Positions 45,801 through 53,942 of a stretch of DNA of 64,000 bases are shown in pieces; position 1 is the stretch's first letter; each line of letters begins with the position of its first letter. The position numbers and the translations under genes are program-made. Source of the DNA: Buxus sempervirens (lineage: Eukaryota > Streptophyta > Magnoliopsida > Buxales > Buxaceae); the NCBI GenBank assembly GCA_947561395.2, contig OX387194.1, forward strand, positions 10,774,048 to 10,838,047. The letters are read 5' to 3'. The notes beneath the pieces were generated by a model, which searched no databases, was not told the DNA's origin, and saw only the letters and a program-made list of their open reading frames with translations.

Positions 45801-48753
45801 ATCTCCCCCTCCCTAATGTTAATCCTGGCAACAGAACTCTTCCTCCAATTGACCCTCAGCCCTAAAACCATATGGAAGGTATGTAAGATGCCTTTCAACC
45901 GTCCAACCCGATCTCTGGAATTCTCTTAAAAAACCAAAGTATCATCAGCAAATTGAAGATGGGTTATTCGAGGACCACTTCTCCCAACCCACAATCCATG
46001 AATCATACCACCATCCACCCCACTCAAAAGGAAGCTATGTAATACCTCAGCAACTAATGTGAACAGAAAGGAGGATAAAGGGTCCCCCTAATGAATACCC
46101 CTCAATGATGGGAAAAAGCCTTTCACCGTTCCATTGACTAGAATGAAAAAGTGAACCTTCTCTAGACACCCACGAACCCACCGCCTCCACCTAAGACCAA
46201 AACCTTTCCACTCAAGGACTGAATCAATAAAGTTCCACTCAACATGATCATACGCTTTTTCGATGTCCAATTTACACACTATTCCTGCTTTCCCCAACCG
46301 CTGTCTACTCTCCAGATACTCATTGGCAATCACAGAACAATCCACAATCCACCTACCTTCAATAAAAACACTTTGGTTTACAGAAATAACCTTAGGTAAC
46401 ACGGCTTTCTACCTAATTGACAGCACTTCAGCAATGATTTTATACACACTAGTCGTGAGACTAATGGGTCTAAAATCCCTTATTCTTATTGCTCCTGGAT
46501 TTTTGGGAATGAGGACTAAGAATGTAGCATTAGTTGCCTTATGCATGACCCCATTTGAGTGAAACTCTCTAAATAATTTCATTAAATCCTCTTTGACGGT
46601 CTCCCAATTCTTCTTAAAGAACTCTATTGTAAAACCATCAGGCCCGGGCCCCTTATCCCATTCCAATTCCCATACAGCCAACTTAATTTCTTCCTCCTCA
46701 AATACCTTTTCCATCCACTCTTTTGTGTGGACACTCAATTTTGATTGGCCACTCTCCTTAAGTTTAAATCAATACCTTTGCTCAGATCTATAAAGATGAG
46801 CATAAAATTGACATAAGGAGTTACCAATTTCGCCCATGTCCTCCACACCTCTCCCATCCACTTCCAATCTAACAATTGAATTCTTGATTCTTCTCCCATT
46901 TGCAACCTTATGGAAGAAAGCCGTGTTCCCATCGCCTTACTTCAACCATTTGACTCTAGATTTTTGCCTCCAATGAACTTCCTCATTTTTCAATATTCTT
47001 TCCAACCTTTCTTTAACTTCCAACCTCTGAGCCCTATCTTGCATGTCCCATGACCCACTTCCTTCCTTATTGTCCAACCTTTCTAATTCCTCCAACGCCT
47101 CCTTTTTCAAGATTTCCACTCTCCCAAAACTTTCTTTATTCCATACCAAAACTTTCTTTTATTCCTCCAACGCCTCCTTTATTCCACTCTCCCAAAACTT
47201 TCTTTTTTCAAGATTTACCTATCATAGGCTCTCTGTTGGAGAAAAATCTCCAGGGCCATATGCCTAATGAGGAATGTTGAAAGCCACTGGTGTCTCCGTG
47301 TTCTGGTCCTTCTGGACTCTGTCCTCTCAAGCCTTTCCAAACCTAGTTCTAAATTTCTAATCAACAAGGTGATCTTACCCGCATGCGTCCTCCCACTAGA
47401 AGTTTCTTTGAGTTTTCTGTATCATATCTTAATACGTATCTTGATAAGGGACATGAATTATAAGATCAGAACGAAGCTCTGATGATATTAATTCAACATC
47501 TCAACAAACAGATAATTTTTCTTCCATTTGGTGGGCTTTCTGTCAGCAGTTTAGCTGCTGATTTGCAAGGACAGCACCTGTGAGAAATAGATCAATTCCA
47601 GGCCACCAAATTGTCTATAATCAAAGTTTTCATTGTCTTAGCTGTCCACATAAAGAAGGCTACTTAGGACAGAATGGGAGCAAACCAAGTAAGTTGAAAA
47701 AGATGAGAACAAGCTTCATCCTTGATCAAATCAAGAGAGAAGGAATGCACTCAGAACACCTCCTAAGTGTGTGTCTTTGGCTGTTTGCGCCTGGCATCTT
47801 TCTTATCTGTACTGTCAATGAAAATATATATCTTTGGTATTGTTGCAGTTTATTGTAGGAGACGAGTAGTCCATTTAATTGAATTGCTGTAAATACTTTA
47901 GATGTATAGCTTAAAAAATAAATAGTTGAGCTTGGAATTTGCATAATGCACACTTCCTATTCCCTTACATGTCCTCGTTTTGATGAATGGGGGGTCATGT
48001 TATCCTTCCTTACCTGAATAAATATCTGTACCTTCGGGTGTCTTTTTTGCCTTTTTGTTAAGGCGGATGTTGATAATGGATTAAATAAAAATATATCATT
48101 TCAACTCACATTATACACGCATATGTTTTTGTGTGCTTATATCACACTCACCTCAAGGTGAGCCCCAAGACCGAATTAATGTGAGTCATAAATACTCGAA
48201 TCCTATGGTTTAGTCACACCTTGAGGCTCACATTATGAATGTGGTTGCAGTTCTTACATTAAGTAAAAATTCAGGTTCTCGCCTTAAATAGGAGACTATA
48301 TCTTTTCCCATACTAAATTATTTGCATGGAGGAGAATTTTATCATGATCTTATGATTTCAGGGTGTCTCATCCATACCGCTATGAGCTCTACAAGAGAGT
48401 TGATGAGCCATCTGGGAAGGAAAAATATGTCATCCTGGCCACATTCCCAGAAAAACCAAGTGGTGATGAAATTAATGATGCATTTGAAAGAAGACCAAGG
48501 TAACTCACATTTCTTAACAAATATTACAAAATATTTGATATACTTTATATCTTATGGTTATCTTTTTGCCTCTTTAATATTGTCCTAATGACCTTTACTT
48601 TTTGAATAATACCTGCAGAAAACAAGAGAAAAAAGCCTCAGGAATATGGTAATTAGTCCTCGTGGCCCTGATCTTAGCACCACTAATTCATTGTCTGAAG
48701 ATGACTGATTCAATATTTTCTGTTGTAGGGATTTCTTGAGTGGTATACTTTGA
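24151..48753 (+). CDS. AMK5: Adenylate kinase 5-like, chloroplastic (ADK domain plus DUF1995-like C-terminal domain)
   Basis: Nineteen exons, all GT-AG and in phase: 24151-24345, 24459-24551, 25483-25611, 25704-25838, 28525-28671, 32897-32971, 33064-33157, 36010-36062, 36208-36336, 39066-39101, 39191-39271, 39387-39525, 39601-39680, 39768-39833, 43250-43279, 43382-43491, 48362-48499, 48619-48648, 48729-48753; 594 residues. Residues 1-65 are a Ser/Thr-rich plastid transit peptide. The kinase part (about 70-290) converts ATP + AMP to 2 ADP and has the P-loop [10 protein letters not shown] (80-89), AMP-site [15 protein letters not shown] (158-163) and the LID motif [15 protein letters not shown]. 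From about 308 (GIPTRLNN) to the end is a DUF1995-type domain ([36 protein letters not shown]) seen in plastid proteins. The exon order matches Arabidopsis AMK5. No frameshift is seen. The ATG at 24151 is the first in the frame; upstream codons are near-cognate only. Confidence 0.93.
25100..25250 (-). mobile_element. LINE/SINE-type 3' tail remnant in AMK5 intron 2
   Basis: TTATTATTATTATTTTGATCTGTAATAAGAGAGATATATTGATGGGGGCAAAGGCCCC read on the minus strand has the A-rich tail and preceding motif typical of plant L1-type LINE 3' ends. It is antisense to the host gene. Only the tail is recognisable. Confidence 0.4.
27590..27785 (+). mobile_element. RTE-type LINE C-terminal coding fragment in AMK5 intron 4
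   Basis: It translates with interruptions to an HLRWDGHVK...[12 protein letters not shown] stretch, the conserved end of the plant RTE polyprotein. Sense to the host gene, heavily degraded, no ends identified. A separate poly-T-led antisense tail (27780-27990) of LINE type follows. Confidence 0.45.
29786..29853. repeat. (TATG/TG)n microsatellite in AMK5 intron 5
   Basis: Alternating TG, TATG and TATATG units across about 68 bp. Simple-sequence repeat, likely polymorphic. Confidence 0.75.
29860..30270. mobile_element. LTR-retrotransposon-derived fragment with a direct repeat
   Basis: Two similar blocks (about 29862-29950 and 30180-30268) share AACGAGGC, AAGAGTAAA and ACAATATCGTTGCTGATGGG. 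The first is followed by TGTTGCAGAATGGTATTGGAGTCGG, a decayed version of an initiator-tRNA-Met primer-binding site next to an LTR end. No coding sequence is visible, so classification is tentative. Confidence 0.4.
30635..31835 (+). mobile_element. Truncated RTE-clade LINE in AMK5 intron 5
   Basis: A degraded reverse transcriptase in shifting frames: [14 protein letters not shown] (about 30772-30813), then [16 protein letters not shown] (in the frame starting 30843), the DDAVLVDQ box region near 31062, YLGS-like and HMHRMN...EIRILKW-like stretches, and [18 protein letters not shown] near 31590. It ends with AACCCAACTAGTTGGGATAAGGC (about 31794), the family's signature 3' end. Stops and frameshifts make it inactive. 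A 61-bp direct duplication lies at its 5' end (30635-30756). Confidence 0.8.
32131..32168. repeat. G38 homopolymer in AMK5 intron 5
   Basis: Thirty-eight consecutive G residues followed by CGCGGCGGCGCTGGGC in an otherwise AT-rich intron. It could form stable G-quadruplexes in DNA or in the pre-mRNA (the run is on the sense strand). Assembly or polymerase-slippage effects may alter its length. Confidence 0.85.
34159..34957. mobile_element. hAT-like non-autonomous element in AMK5 intron 7
   Basis: Termini TAGAGATGGCAATAGG and, on the other strand, TAGAGCCGGCAATTT, flanked by ATGCTAT on both sides (34152-34158 and 34958-34964), a 7-bp match consistent with a decayed 8-bp hAT duplication. The subterminal regions are dense in GGGTTG/CAACCC repeats in inverted arrangement over about 150 bp at each end. 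The 799-bp element has an AT-rich non-coding centre. Confidence 0.78.
35513..36004. repeat. 248-bp tandem duplication directly upstream of AMK5 exon 8
   Basis: TCTGATGAATGTCATG recurs at 35521 and 35769, and the whole 248-bp unit is duplicated, including CTTTCCTATTAGGTTCTAGG and the block leading to ATTTTCAATACTTGC. The second copy abuts the exon-8 acceptor (CACGTAG at 36003-36009). The first copy ends with CTACTGAC where the second has CTTCCTTCACGTAG, so exon 8 itself is not duplicated. Confidence 0.85.
36836..36866. repeat. (TA)n microsatellite at the head of an antisense LINE remnant
   Basis: About 15 TA units in AMK5 intron 9, directly before the TTTTGAAGAGTAATGAG motif of a LINE tail. 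Confidence 0.75.
36867..37330 (-). mobile_element. Antisense LINE remnant (RNase H end and 3' tail) in AMK5 intron 9
   Basis: The minus strand of about 37130-37250 translates to [20 protein letters not shown], matching the terminal RNase H block (ADxLAK) of plant L1-type LINEs. The lower-coordinate end has the GAGTAATGAGAATATAAT-type tail. More degraded sequence up to about 38700 may belong to it, but I cannot read domains there. Confidence 0.5.
40554..40580. repeat. (TG)n microsatellite in AMK5 intron 14
   Basis: About 13 uninterrupted TG units. Confidence 0.8.
41105..41540. repeat. Diverged tandem duplication, period about 217 bp, in AMK5 intron 14
   Basis: GGATTAGCCATCTATTGGAG (41113) recurs as GGGTTAGCCATCTCTTGGAG (41331), and the similarity continues through GTATTCTCTA/GTATTTTCTA, GAACAGATTTCT and CAACATATC to GGTAACAAAGCTT. 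Divergence of roughly 15-20% by eye indicates an old duplication. Confidence 0.75.
42731..42864. mobile_element. Small MITE with about 21-bp TIRs in AMK5 intron 14
   Basis: AGTTTGGATAACGAGAAACTGC (42731-42752) pairs with the complement of GCAGTTCCTCGGTATCCAAAT (42844-42864), with about three mismatches. The GTTTGGATA terminus is common in plant TIR MITEs. No convincing target duplication. Confidence 0.5.
43765..43830. repeat. 31-bp tandem repeat, just over two copies, in AMK5 intron 16
   Basis: AAGAAAAGGGTTGTGAGCAC and AAGAAAAGGGTTGTGATCAC start 31-bp units that end in AAAGGTAGG, followed by a partial third copy. Confidence 0.75.
44061..47253 (-). mobile_element. L1-type LINE inserted antisense in AMK5 intron 16, 5'-truncated and decayed
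   Basis: Reading from high to low coordinates on the minus strand: a helical region before RT (about 46937-47149, [18 protein letters not shown]...), RT motifs [16 protein letters not shown] and [20 protein letters not shown] (46409-46738), [14 protein letters not shown] and [16 protein letters not shown] (46088-46402), a QFADDT box near 45945, a [21 protein letters not shown] block (45477-45776), and the zf-RVT module [18 protein letters not shown] (44508-44816). The tail is the T-run at 44061-44069. Several frameshifts and stops make it dead. It lies opposite to host transcription, which spares host splicing from its A-rich tail. Confidence 0.85.
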
Positions 48754-49648
48754 GTAGAAAGGAAACTATCACACAATGATTGTAGGTGGCACTTGCAGTG
48801 CAAGGCCCTGGGAAGTATGGTAAGAGAAAGCTTGTTGTTTTCATAATCTCATTCAGCTTGATCATATCAGGATTTTTGTTCTCAGGACGTTGGAAGAGTA
48901 TTCTGAAAGCAACCAAGCGTTTATCCGATTCCTTCTCATGTATTAATAAAGGGTATGCAAAAGGATGGAATTAGTTTTTTCCCCCTTGTTATGGTGGAAA
49001 ATGGGAACTCAAAATTTATTTTTCAACTGGTGATGTAAATATATTATTCCTTTTTTCTATCTATTTTAGAATGTAAGTTTACAGAATATATCTCATCTTC
49101 TGCTATAGATTAAATGTTTCGCAGACTCATCAAATGGTTATTTCTTGTATGAGTCATCTCATGAACTAGATATTATGAAGTATTCTCTTCTTACTTGTAT
49201 ATTTCCCTTGAAATTGTAATTGACTACCAGGTAATTACAGCAGTATCCTTTGAGGACAAGAGTAGGAAATAGAATCTAATATACCCCTATAGTGAGCCAA
49301 ATACAATCATGTATAGGTGAGTTTTATCTCTGGGAAGAACTGTGCCAATTATACATTACAATCCTTGCTACTCTTTGACTGCTTGCATTTGCACCTTGTG
49401 AGAAATCTGTCAGAGATGTTGATAGTAAAAGTTGCTCTCTCATTTATTTGTCTGTAGTTATAGTAGTACCCATGAATACCTAGTGTTTATTGTGTTCAAG
49501 TTGCTTCTTGAAAATCCCTGTCAAGTTTCTAACCCTACAGAGTTAATGCAACCTTTTTCCTTTTGTCCTGACAACTTTGTTACTATCTTCCCACAAGCAC
49601 AGCTGCAATCGCTCAAAATAAATGCTCTTTCAGAACATTAAAACTACT
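48754..49648. other. Intergenic spacer between AMK5 and the LINE target site
   Basis: Includes the AMK5 3' UTR. No further coding sequence, TIR pair or tandem array seen. The sequence up to 49648 is the original upstream flank of the proline-rich protein gene, now separated from it by the LINE. Confidence 0.5.
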
Positions 49649-49664
49649 ATAATTCTCAGGTCTC
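49649..49664 (+). repeat. LINE target-site duplication, left copy
   Basis: ATAATTCTCAGGTCTC, identical to 52248-52263. Perfect identity over 16 bp marks a recent target-primed insertion. Confidence 0.92.
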
Positions 49665-52247
49665 CATTTCACCAGCTCAAGCAGCCTTTGTACCTGGTCG
49701 TAGCATCACAGACAACATATTAATACATCATGAGGTAAGTCATTTCTTTCATAAGTCCAAGAAGAAAAAAAGGAGACATGGGTCAGGTGCTTCTCATCAA
49801 AGCCGAAAGTGCCATGGTTTATATGCTCTAAAATTAGATTTTTCCAAGGCTTATGACAAAGTGGATTGGGACTTTCTTCGTGCTGTCCTTAAAGCCTATG
49901 GTTTCAGAGATCACTCCCTCCATCTTATCATGACATGTGTTTCAACTGTCTCCTTTAGCATCCTTCTAAATGGTAACCCGGTCGGGAATGTCCAAGCCAA
50001 AAGGGGTTTAAGGCAAGGAGACCCTTTGTCTCCTTATCTTTTTATTTTAAGTCAGCAGGTCCTAAGTCTTGCTATACAAAGAGCTGAGACTGACCGTAGG
50101 TTCCATGGTATAAAACTGACACGCAATGGGCCTTTTCTCTCACACTTAATGTTTGCCGATGATGTTATCATCTATGGGCATACCAATGAGCGTGAAACTC
50201 ATTGTCTTCTCAGACTCTTACACAAATTCTGTGCAGAGTCAGGACAGGAGTTGAATCTGCAGAAGTCGGCCATTAGCTTCAGCAAGAGTACTTCTAAATT
50301 TTATAGACAGAAAGTTCGACACATGTTCAATATTCCATCTTCATCTAAGTGTGACAAATATTTGGGCCTACCTATACTCCACAGGCGACCGTCGGCTAAA
50401 GATTGTCAGGACCTAATGGAAAGGGTAACTCAGAGATTAGCAGGGTGGAGGTCTCTCTTATTGTCACAAATGGGTCGAACTACTTTAATACAATCTGTTC
50501 TTAGTGCTTTACCGAACTATTTTATGTCATGTTTCCTTCTGCCCAAATCGATTCTGAGCAGAATTGATCAACTAGCTCGTCAATTCTTCTGGAGAAAGGG
50601 AAGAGATGGCAATGCAATGCCGCTAGTTTGCTGGAACAAAGTCACTTTACCGTGGCGTAATGGAGGATTGAATATAAGAAGACCTGAACTGATGAATAAA
50701 GCTCTCCTCCTTAAATCTGCTTGGCAATTACAAACCAAGCAATCAGGCCTTTGGATCCAGACAATGAAAATTTTGTACTTCCCAAACTCTTCTTTCTTGG
50801 AGGCCAAGGTTAAACAAGGTCAGTATTTTGTCTGGAAACAATTACAGTCTTTAAAAGATTACTTCAAAAAAGGCCTTACATGGATAGTGGCAGATGGCTC
50901 AAAGATTCATTTATTCAGAGATGCTTGGTTACAAGGTCAGTCGGATCTCCTCCCACCAATGGCTTCACATCAAGGAGACATGATTAATCGGGTATGTCAT
51001 CTACTTTGTCATGAAACAAACACATGGAATGAGGACTTAATTACCAGGCTATGGCCGACAAATATTGTGAATGCAATCCTTGCAACGCCTGTGTCTCCTT
51101 TACTATGTGAAGATAAACAAGTGTGGAGATACACAACGCATGGCAACTTCACAGTTGCATCGGCTTACCGGATGCTTATGGAGAATTTACTGGATTCTTC
51201 AGACAAATTATGGCTAAGGATCTGGCATGTGGATGCTCCAGCTCGATGCCGCTTATTCCTTTGGAAATCCTTACAAAACGGAATTCCAACAGCAAGTTTG
51301 GTTTCAAGCCGAACTCAAAAAGGAGATCCGTTTTGTCCTCTGTGTAAAGATATGGTAGAAACAGTTGAGCACATATGGCTTACATGCCCGTTTTCAAGAG
51401 CTGCATGGCTACAATGTATTGGGGGAGCGACTCAATCGTTTGGATCACAAAGTTCAATTAGACAGTGGTTACATGATTTAAGTCAAACTATACCAACTGT
51501 GCATAACTTTCATTTTGATGACTTCTTATCTCTCATAGCTATGTTTGGATGGGTGTTATGGAATCACCGAAACAAGGTACTGTTTGATAAAATTCAACCT
51601 AATCCTTCTCAGGTTATATCACAGTTTTGGAGGCTAAGGGATGAGATGGAGCTAAAGAATCAGATGCACTTGCCAATTCATGATAAGAGGAAATGCACAA
51701 TGATCTCCTGGTTATCACCAAGGGAATCACAAATTAAATTGAATTTTGACGGCGCCTGGCGCCAGTCTACTGGAGCTGCAGGTATTGGTGTGATTGCCAG
51801 AGACTGTTGTGGCCGATTTTTAGCTGCTGTAGCAGTGACTTGCAATGCCAACAATGCTTTACAGGCGGAGAGTATTGCGGCGTTGGAGGCCTTAAGATTG
51901 GCATCATCTAGATCTTACAATAACATTGTTCTCGAAGGAGATTCAAAGGTTCTGGTTCATCTACTTCATAATCGATCTCCTTCCCCTCCTTGGCGCATAG
52001 CTGCTACTTTGGATTCGATCTATTCTCTGTGGCCTAATTTCCAGCAGGTTGAGGTCAATCACACTCTAAGGGAAGGGAACAAAGCCGCTGATTTATTGGC
52101 AAATTTCGCCATAGACAATTTCTCCTGTGTATGGATAGACAAACCTCCATCCTTTTTGACTTCTTGTCTATTTGATGATGTAAGACATGTACCTCAGTTG
52201 CGTTCATAATAAAAATTACTCTTTTGTCCACCAAAAAAAAAAAAATA
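49665..52247 (+). mobile_element. Young L1-type LINE, 5'-truncated, with open RT-zf-RVT-RNase H reading frame
   Basis: One uninterrupted frame runs from about 49642 to 52209 (over 840 codons): ISPAQAAFVPGR, KLDFSKAYDKVDW, RGLRQGDPLSPYLF, the MFADD box, GRTTLIQSVLSALPNYFMS, a zinc-binding zf-RVT module (CPLCKDMVETVEHIWLTCPF) and an RNase H domain with its acidic residues in place (LNFDGAW, QAESIAALEAL, LEGDSKVL, NKAADLLANF). A 13-A tail (52233-52245) and the perfect 16-bp target duplication follow. The endonuclease, ORF1 and the first RT part are missing, so it cannot move by itself, yet no stop or frameshift has accumulated. It is inserted 148 bp before the ATG of the proline-rich gene, in the same orientation. 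Confidence 0.93.
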
Positions 52248-52263
52248 ATAATTCTCAGGTCTC
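52248..52263 (+). repeat. LINE target-site duplication, right copy
   Basis: ATAATTCTCAGGTCTC directly after the A-tail, identical to 49649-49664. Confidence 0.92.
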
Positions 52264-52318
52264 ACCCAACACCGTAAACTCTCCATTCTCTTCAGTTTGG
52301 CAAGCTCACAGTTACTGT

Positions 52319-52342
52319 CCTCTCTCTCTCTCTCTCTCTCTC
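52319..52342 (+). repeat. (CT)n tract in the 5' leader of the proline-rich gene
   Basis: About 12 CT units 70-90 bp before the ATG. CT-rich leaders are frequent in plant 5' UTRs and core promoters (Y-patch-like). Likely within the transcribed leader. Confidence 0.6.
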
Positions 52343-52411
52343 CATAAAACACCAGGCGCAATTCCTTCAGCAGAAGGAAGCCCAAGCAGAGAAATTACAA
52401 CTCCAAAAGCA

Positions 52412-53566
52412 ATGCCAACGACAGGAGCTCTTCTTCTGTCTGTAACTCTCCTGTACTATCTCCTCAACCCAACATACACTCTAGCCAAATCCCCCTCAAA
52501 TACAGATCAAAACATGTTTTGTCACCCCATCTACTCCTCCATATTCAAGACCTGCGCTTTCACTGGAATTAGCAGGCCACATTTCGTCATCCTCCCACCA
52601 ACAGGCCCCATCCGAACAAACACACCGTTATTACCAACTTCCTTTGGATTCTCATTTAGTTATCCAGATCCTCCACCAGGAACAAACTATGCCTATCCAT
52701 TCCTCCCTTCTCCACCATTCCCTGCGGTGGCCGCTACAACTCCACCACCACCACAACCACCATCACCTGCTTTCCCAACTGTAATACCATCGTCGCCTGA
52801 GAATCCGATATTTCCAGTGCTCCCACCACCCCCGGCCTATGTCTTCCCATATTTACCACTGCCTCTACCACCACCTCCTACAACAGCATATCCCTACATC
52901 TTTCCGACGATCCCACCACCTGGTTCAGTTCCATCTCCTGGTGCAATTATCCCTCCTATACTTGGTGCACCACCACCACCACCACTACCGCAATTACCAC
53001 CTATGCCTCCCAGTACTTATCCAACTGTCCCTTCACCACCTCTGCCGATGATTATTCCACCTTCGTTACCGGCTGTTTACCTGCAGCCACCACCAATGAC
53101 TCTTCCTTCTCCTATACCTTATTACTATCCATCTGCCACTCCACCACCACCACCAGCCTTTCCAGCAACCAGCACCCCAACCGCTTATCCTTATATTTTC
53201 CCATCACCACCATATCTGCCCATGAACCCACCTAGTCTCCCTCAGCAACCGCCAGTCATACCACAACAGCCTCCATTTATACCTCAGCAACCTCCTTTCA
53301 TTCCACAACAGCATCCAGTTTTGCCTCAGCAACCTCCTGTCATTCCACAACAGCCTCCCGTTATTACTCAGCAACCGCCGGTATTCCCACAACAGCCACC
53401 ACTCTTACCACAACCACCACCCGCCTTTCCTCAGCAACCGCCAGTTTTTCCACAACAGCCACCACTCTTGCCGCAGCAACCACCAGCCATTCCACAGCTG
53501 CTTCCGCCACCATCAGTGAATTTCCCGCCCATGTGGTCTCCCCCGCCACCAGTATGGGTTCCTTGA
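52412..53566 (+). CDS. Secreted proline-rich (extensin-like) cell-wall protein
   Basis: Intronless, 384 residues. The chosen start MPTTGALLLSVTLLYYLL begins a clear signal peptide ending near TLA (about residue 25); the frame is open further upstream, but that part would translate the LINE tail and the CT tract. The mature protein has one short Cys-containing stretch (MFCHPIYSSIFKTCAFTG, about 34-51), then a long Pro-rich region with TPPPPQPPSP, LPPPPAYVF and repeated AYPY(I/F) blocks. Residues about 270-370 hold a dozen or more PQQPPxx repeats (PVIPQQPPFIPQQPPFIPQQ and variants). It ends PPPPVWVP. Such proteins are hydroxylated, glycosylated and cross-linked in the wall. There is no LRR or pollen-Ole-e domain and few SPPPP motifs, so it is nearer to PRP/hybrid PRPs than classical extensins. 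Function beyond wall structure is not shown. Confidence 0.85.
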   Translation: MPTTGALLLSVTLLYYLLNPTYTLAKSPSNTDQNMFCHPIYSSIFKTCAFTGISRPHFVILPPTGPIRTNTPLLPTSFGFSFSYPDPPPGTNYAYPFLPSPPFPAVAATTPPPPQPPSPAFPTVIPSSPENPIFPVLPPPPAYVFPYLPLPLPPPPTTAYPYIFPTIPPPGSVPSPGAIIPPILGAPPPPPLPQLPPMPPSTYPTVPSPPLPMIIPPSLPAVYLQPPPMTLPSPIPYYYPSATPPPPPAFPATSTPTAYPYIFPSPPYLPMNPPSLPQQPPVIPQQPPFIPQQPPFIPQQHPVLPQQPPVIPQQPPVITQQPPVFPQQPPLLPQPPPAFPQQPPVFPQQPPLLPQQPPAIPQLLPPPSVNFPPMWSPPPPVWVP

Positions 53567-53942
53567 TGATCCTGTGTGATACAATCTGCACCAATTGAAG
53601 CTTGAGTTAAATATCCAAGGGAGCAAATACAAGCGGCAGCCTCATCACCCTCCGGTTGCTGTTGGCAGATGATTTGATCAGACGAATGGACAACTGAGGT
53701 CTGAAGATATAACCATGTAATGAAGCGAAGACGGATGCTTATCCCTGTTGAAGCCGAAGACTACCCGGATTGGTACGTTAGCATAATATTATGATACTTA
53801 ATTGCAGACATGATTCATGTCAAAGAGAAATAGATTTATTACTTCGTGGCTTGATTTATTACTTGTGCTTTTATTGATTTGGACAAAGCCAGGCTTTACT
53901 TCCTGGTTCCACATCAGAACTTCTATACCTTAGTTTTGCAAG
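53567..53942. other. 3' flank of the proline-rich gene
   Basis: Contains probable 3' UTR. No other gene or repeat recognised before the hAT element at 53943. Confidence 0.45.

Noticed and set aside
52187..52411. Upstream extension of the proline-rich protein frame
   Set aside because: It would translate the LINE end, its A-tail and the CT tract; the signal peptide begins at the Met at 52412.
53204..53594. Minus-strand frames opposite the proline-rich repeats
   Set aside because: Shadow frames caused by the repetitive codons of the plus-strand gene.
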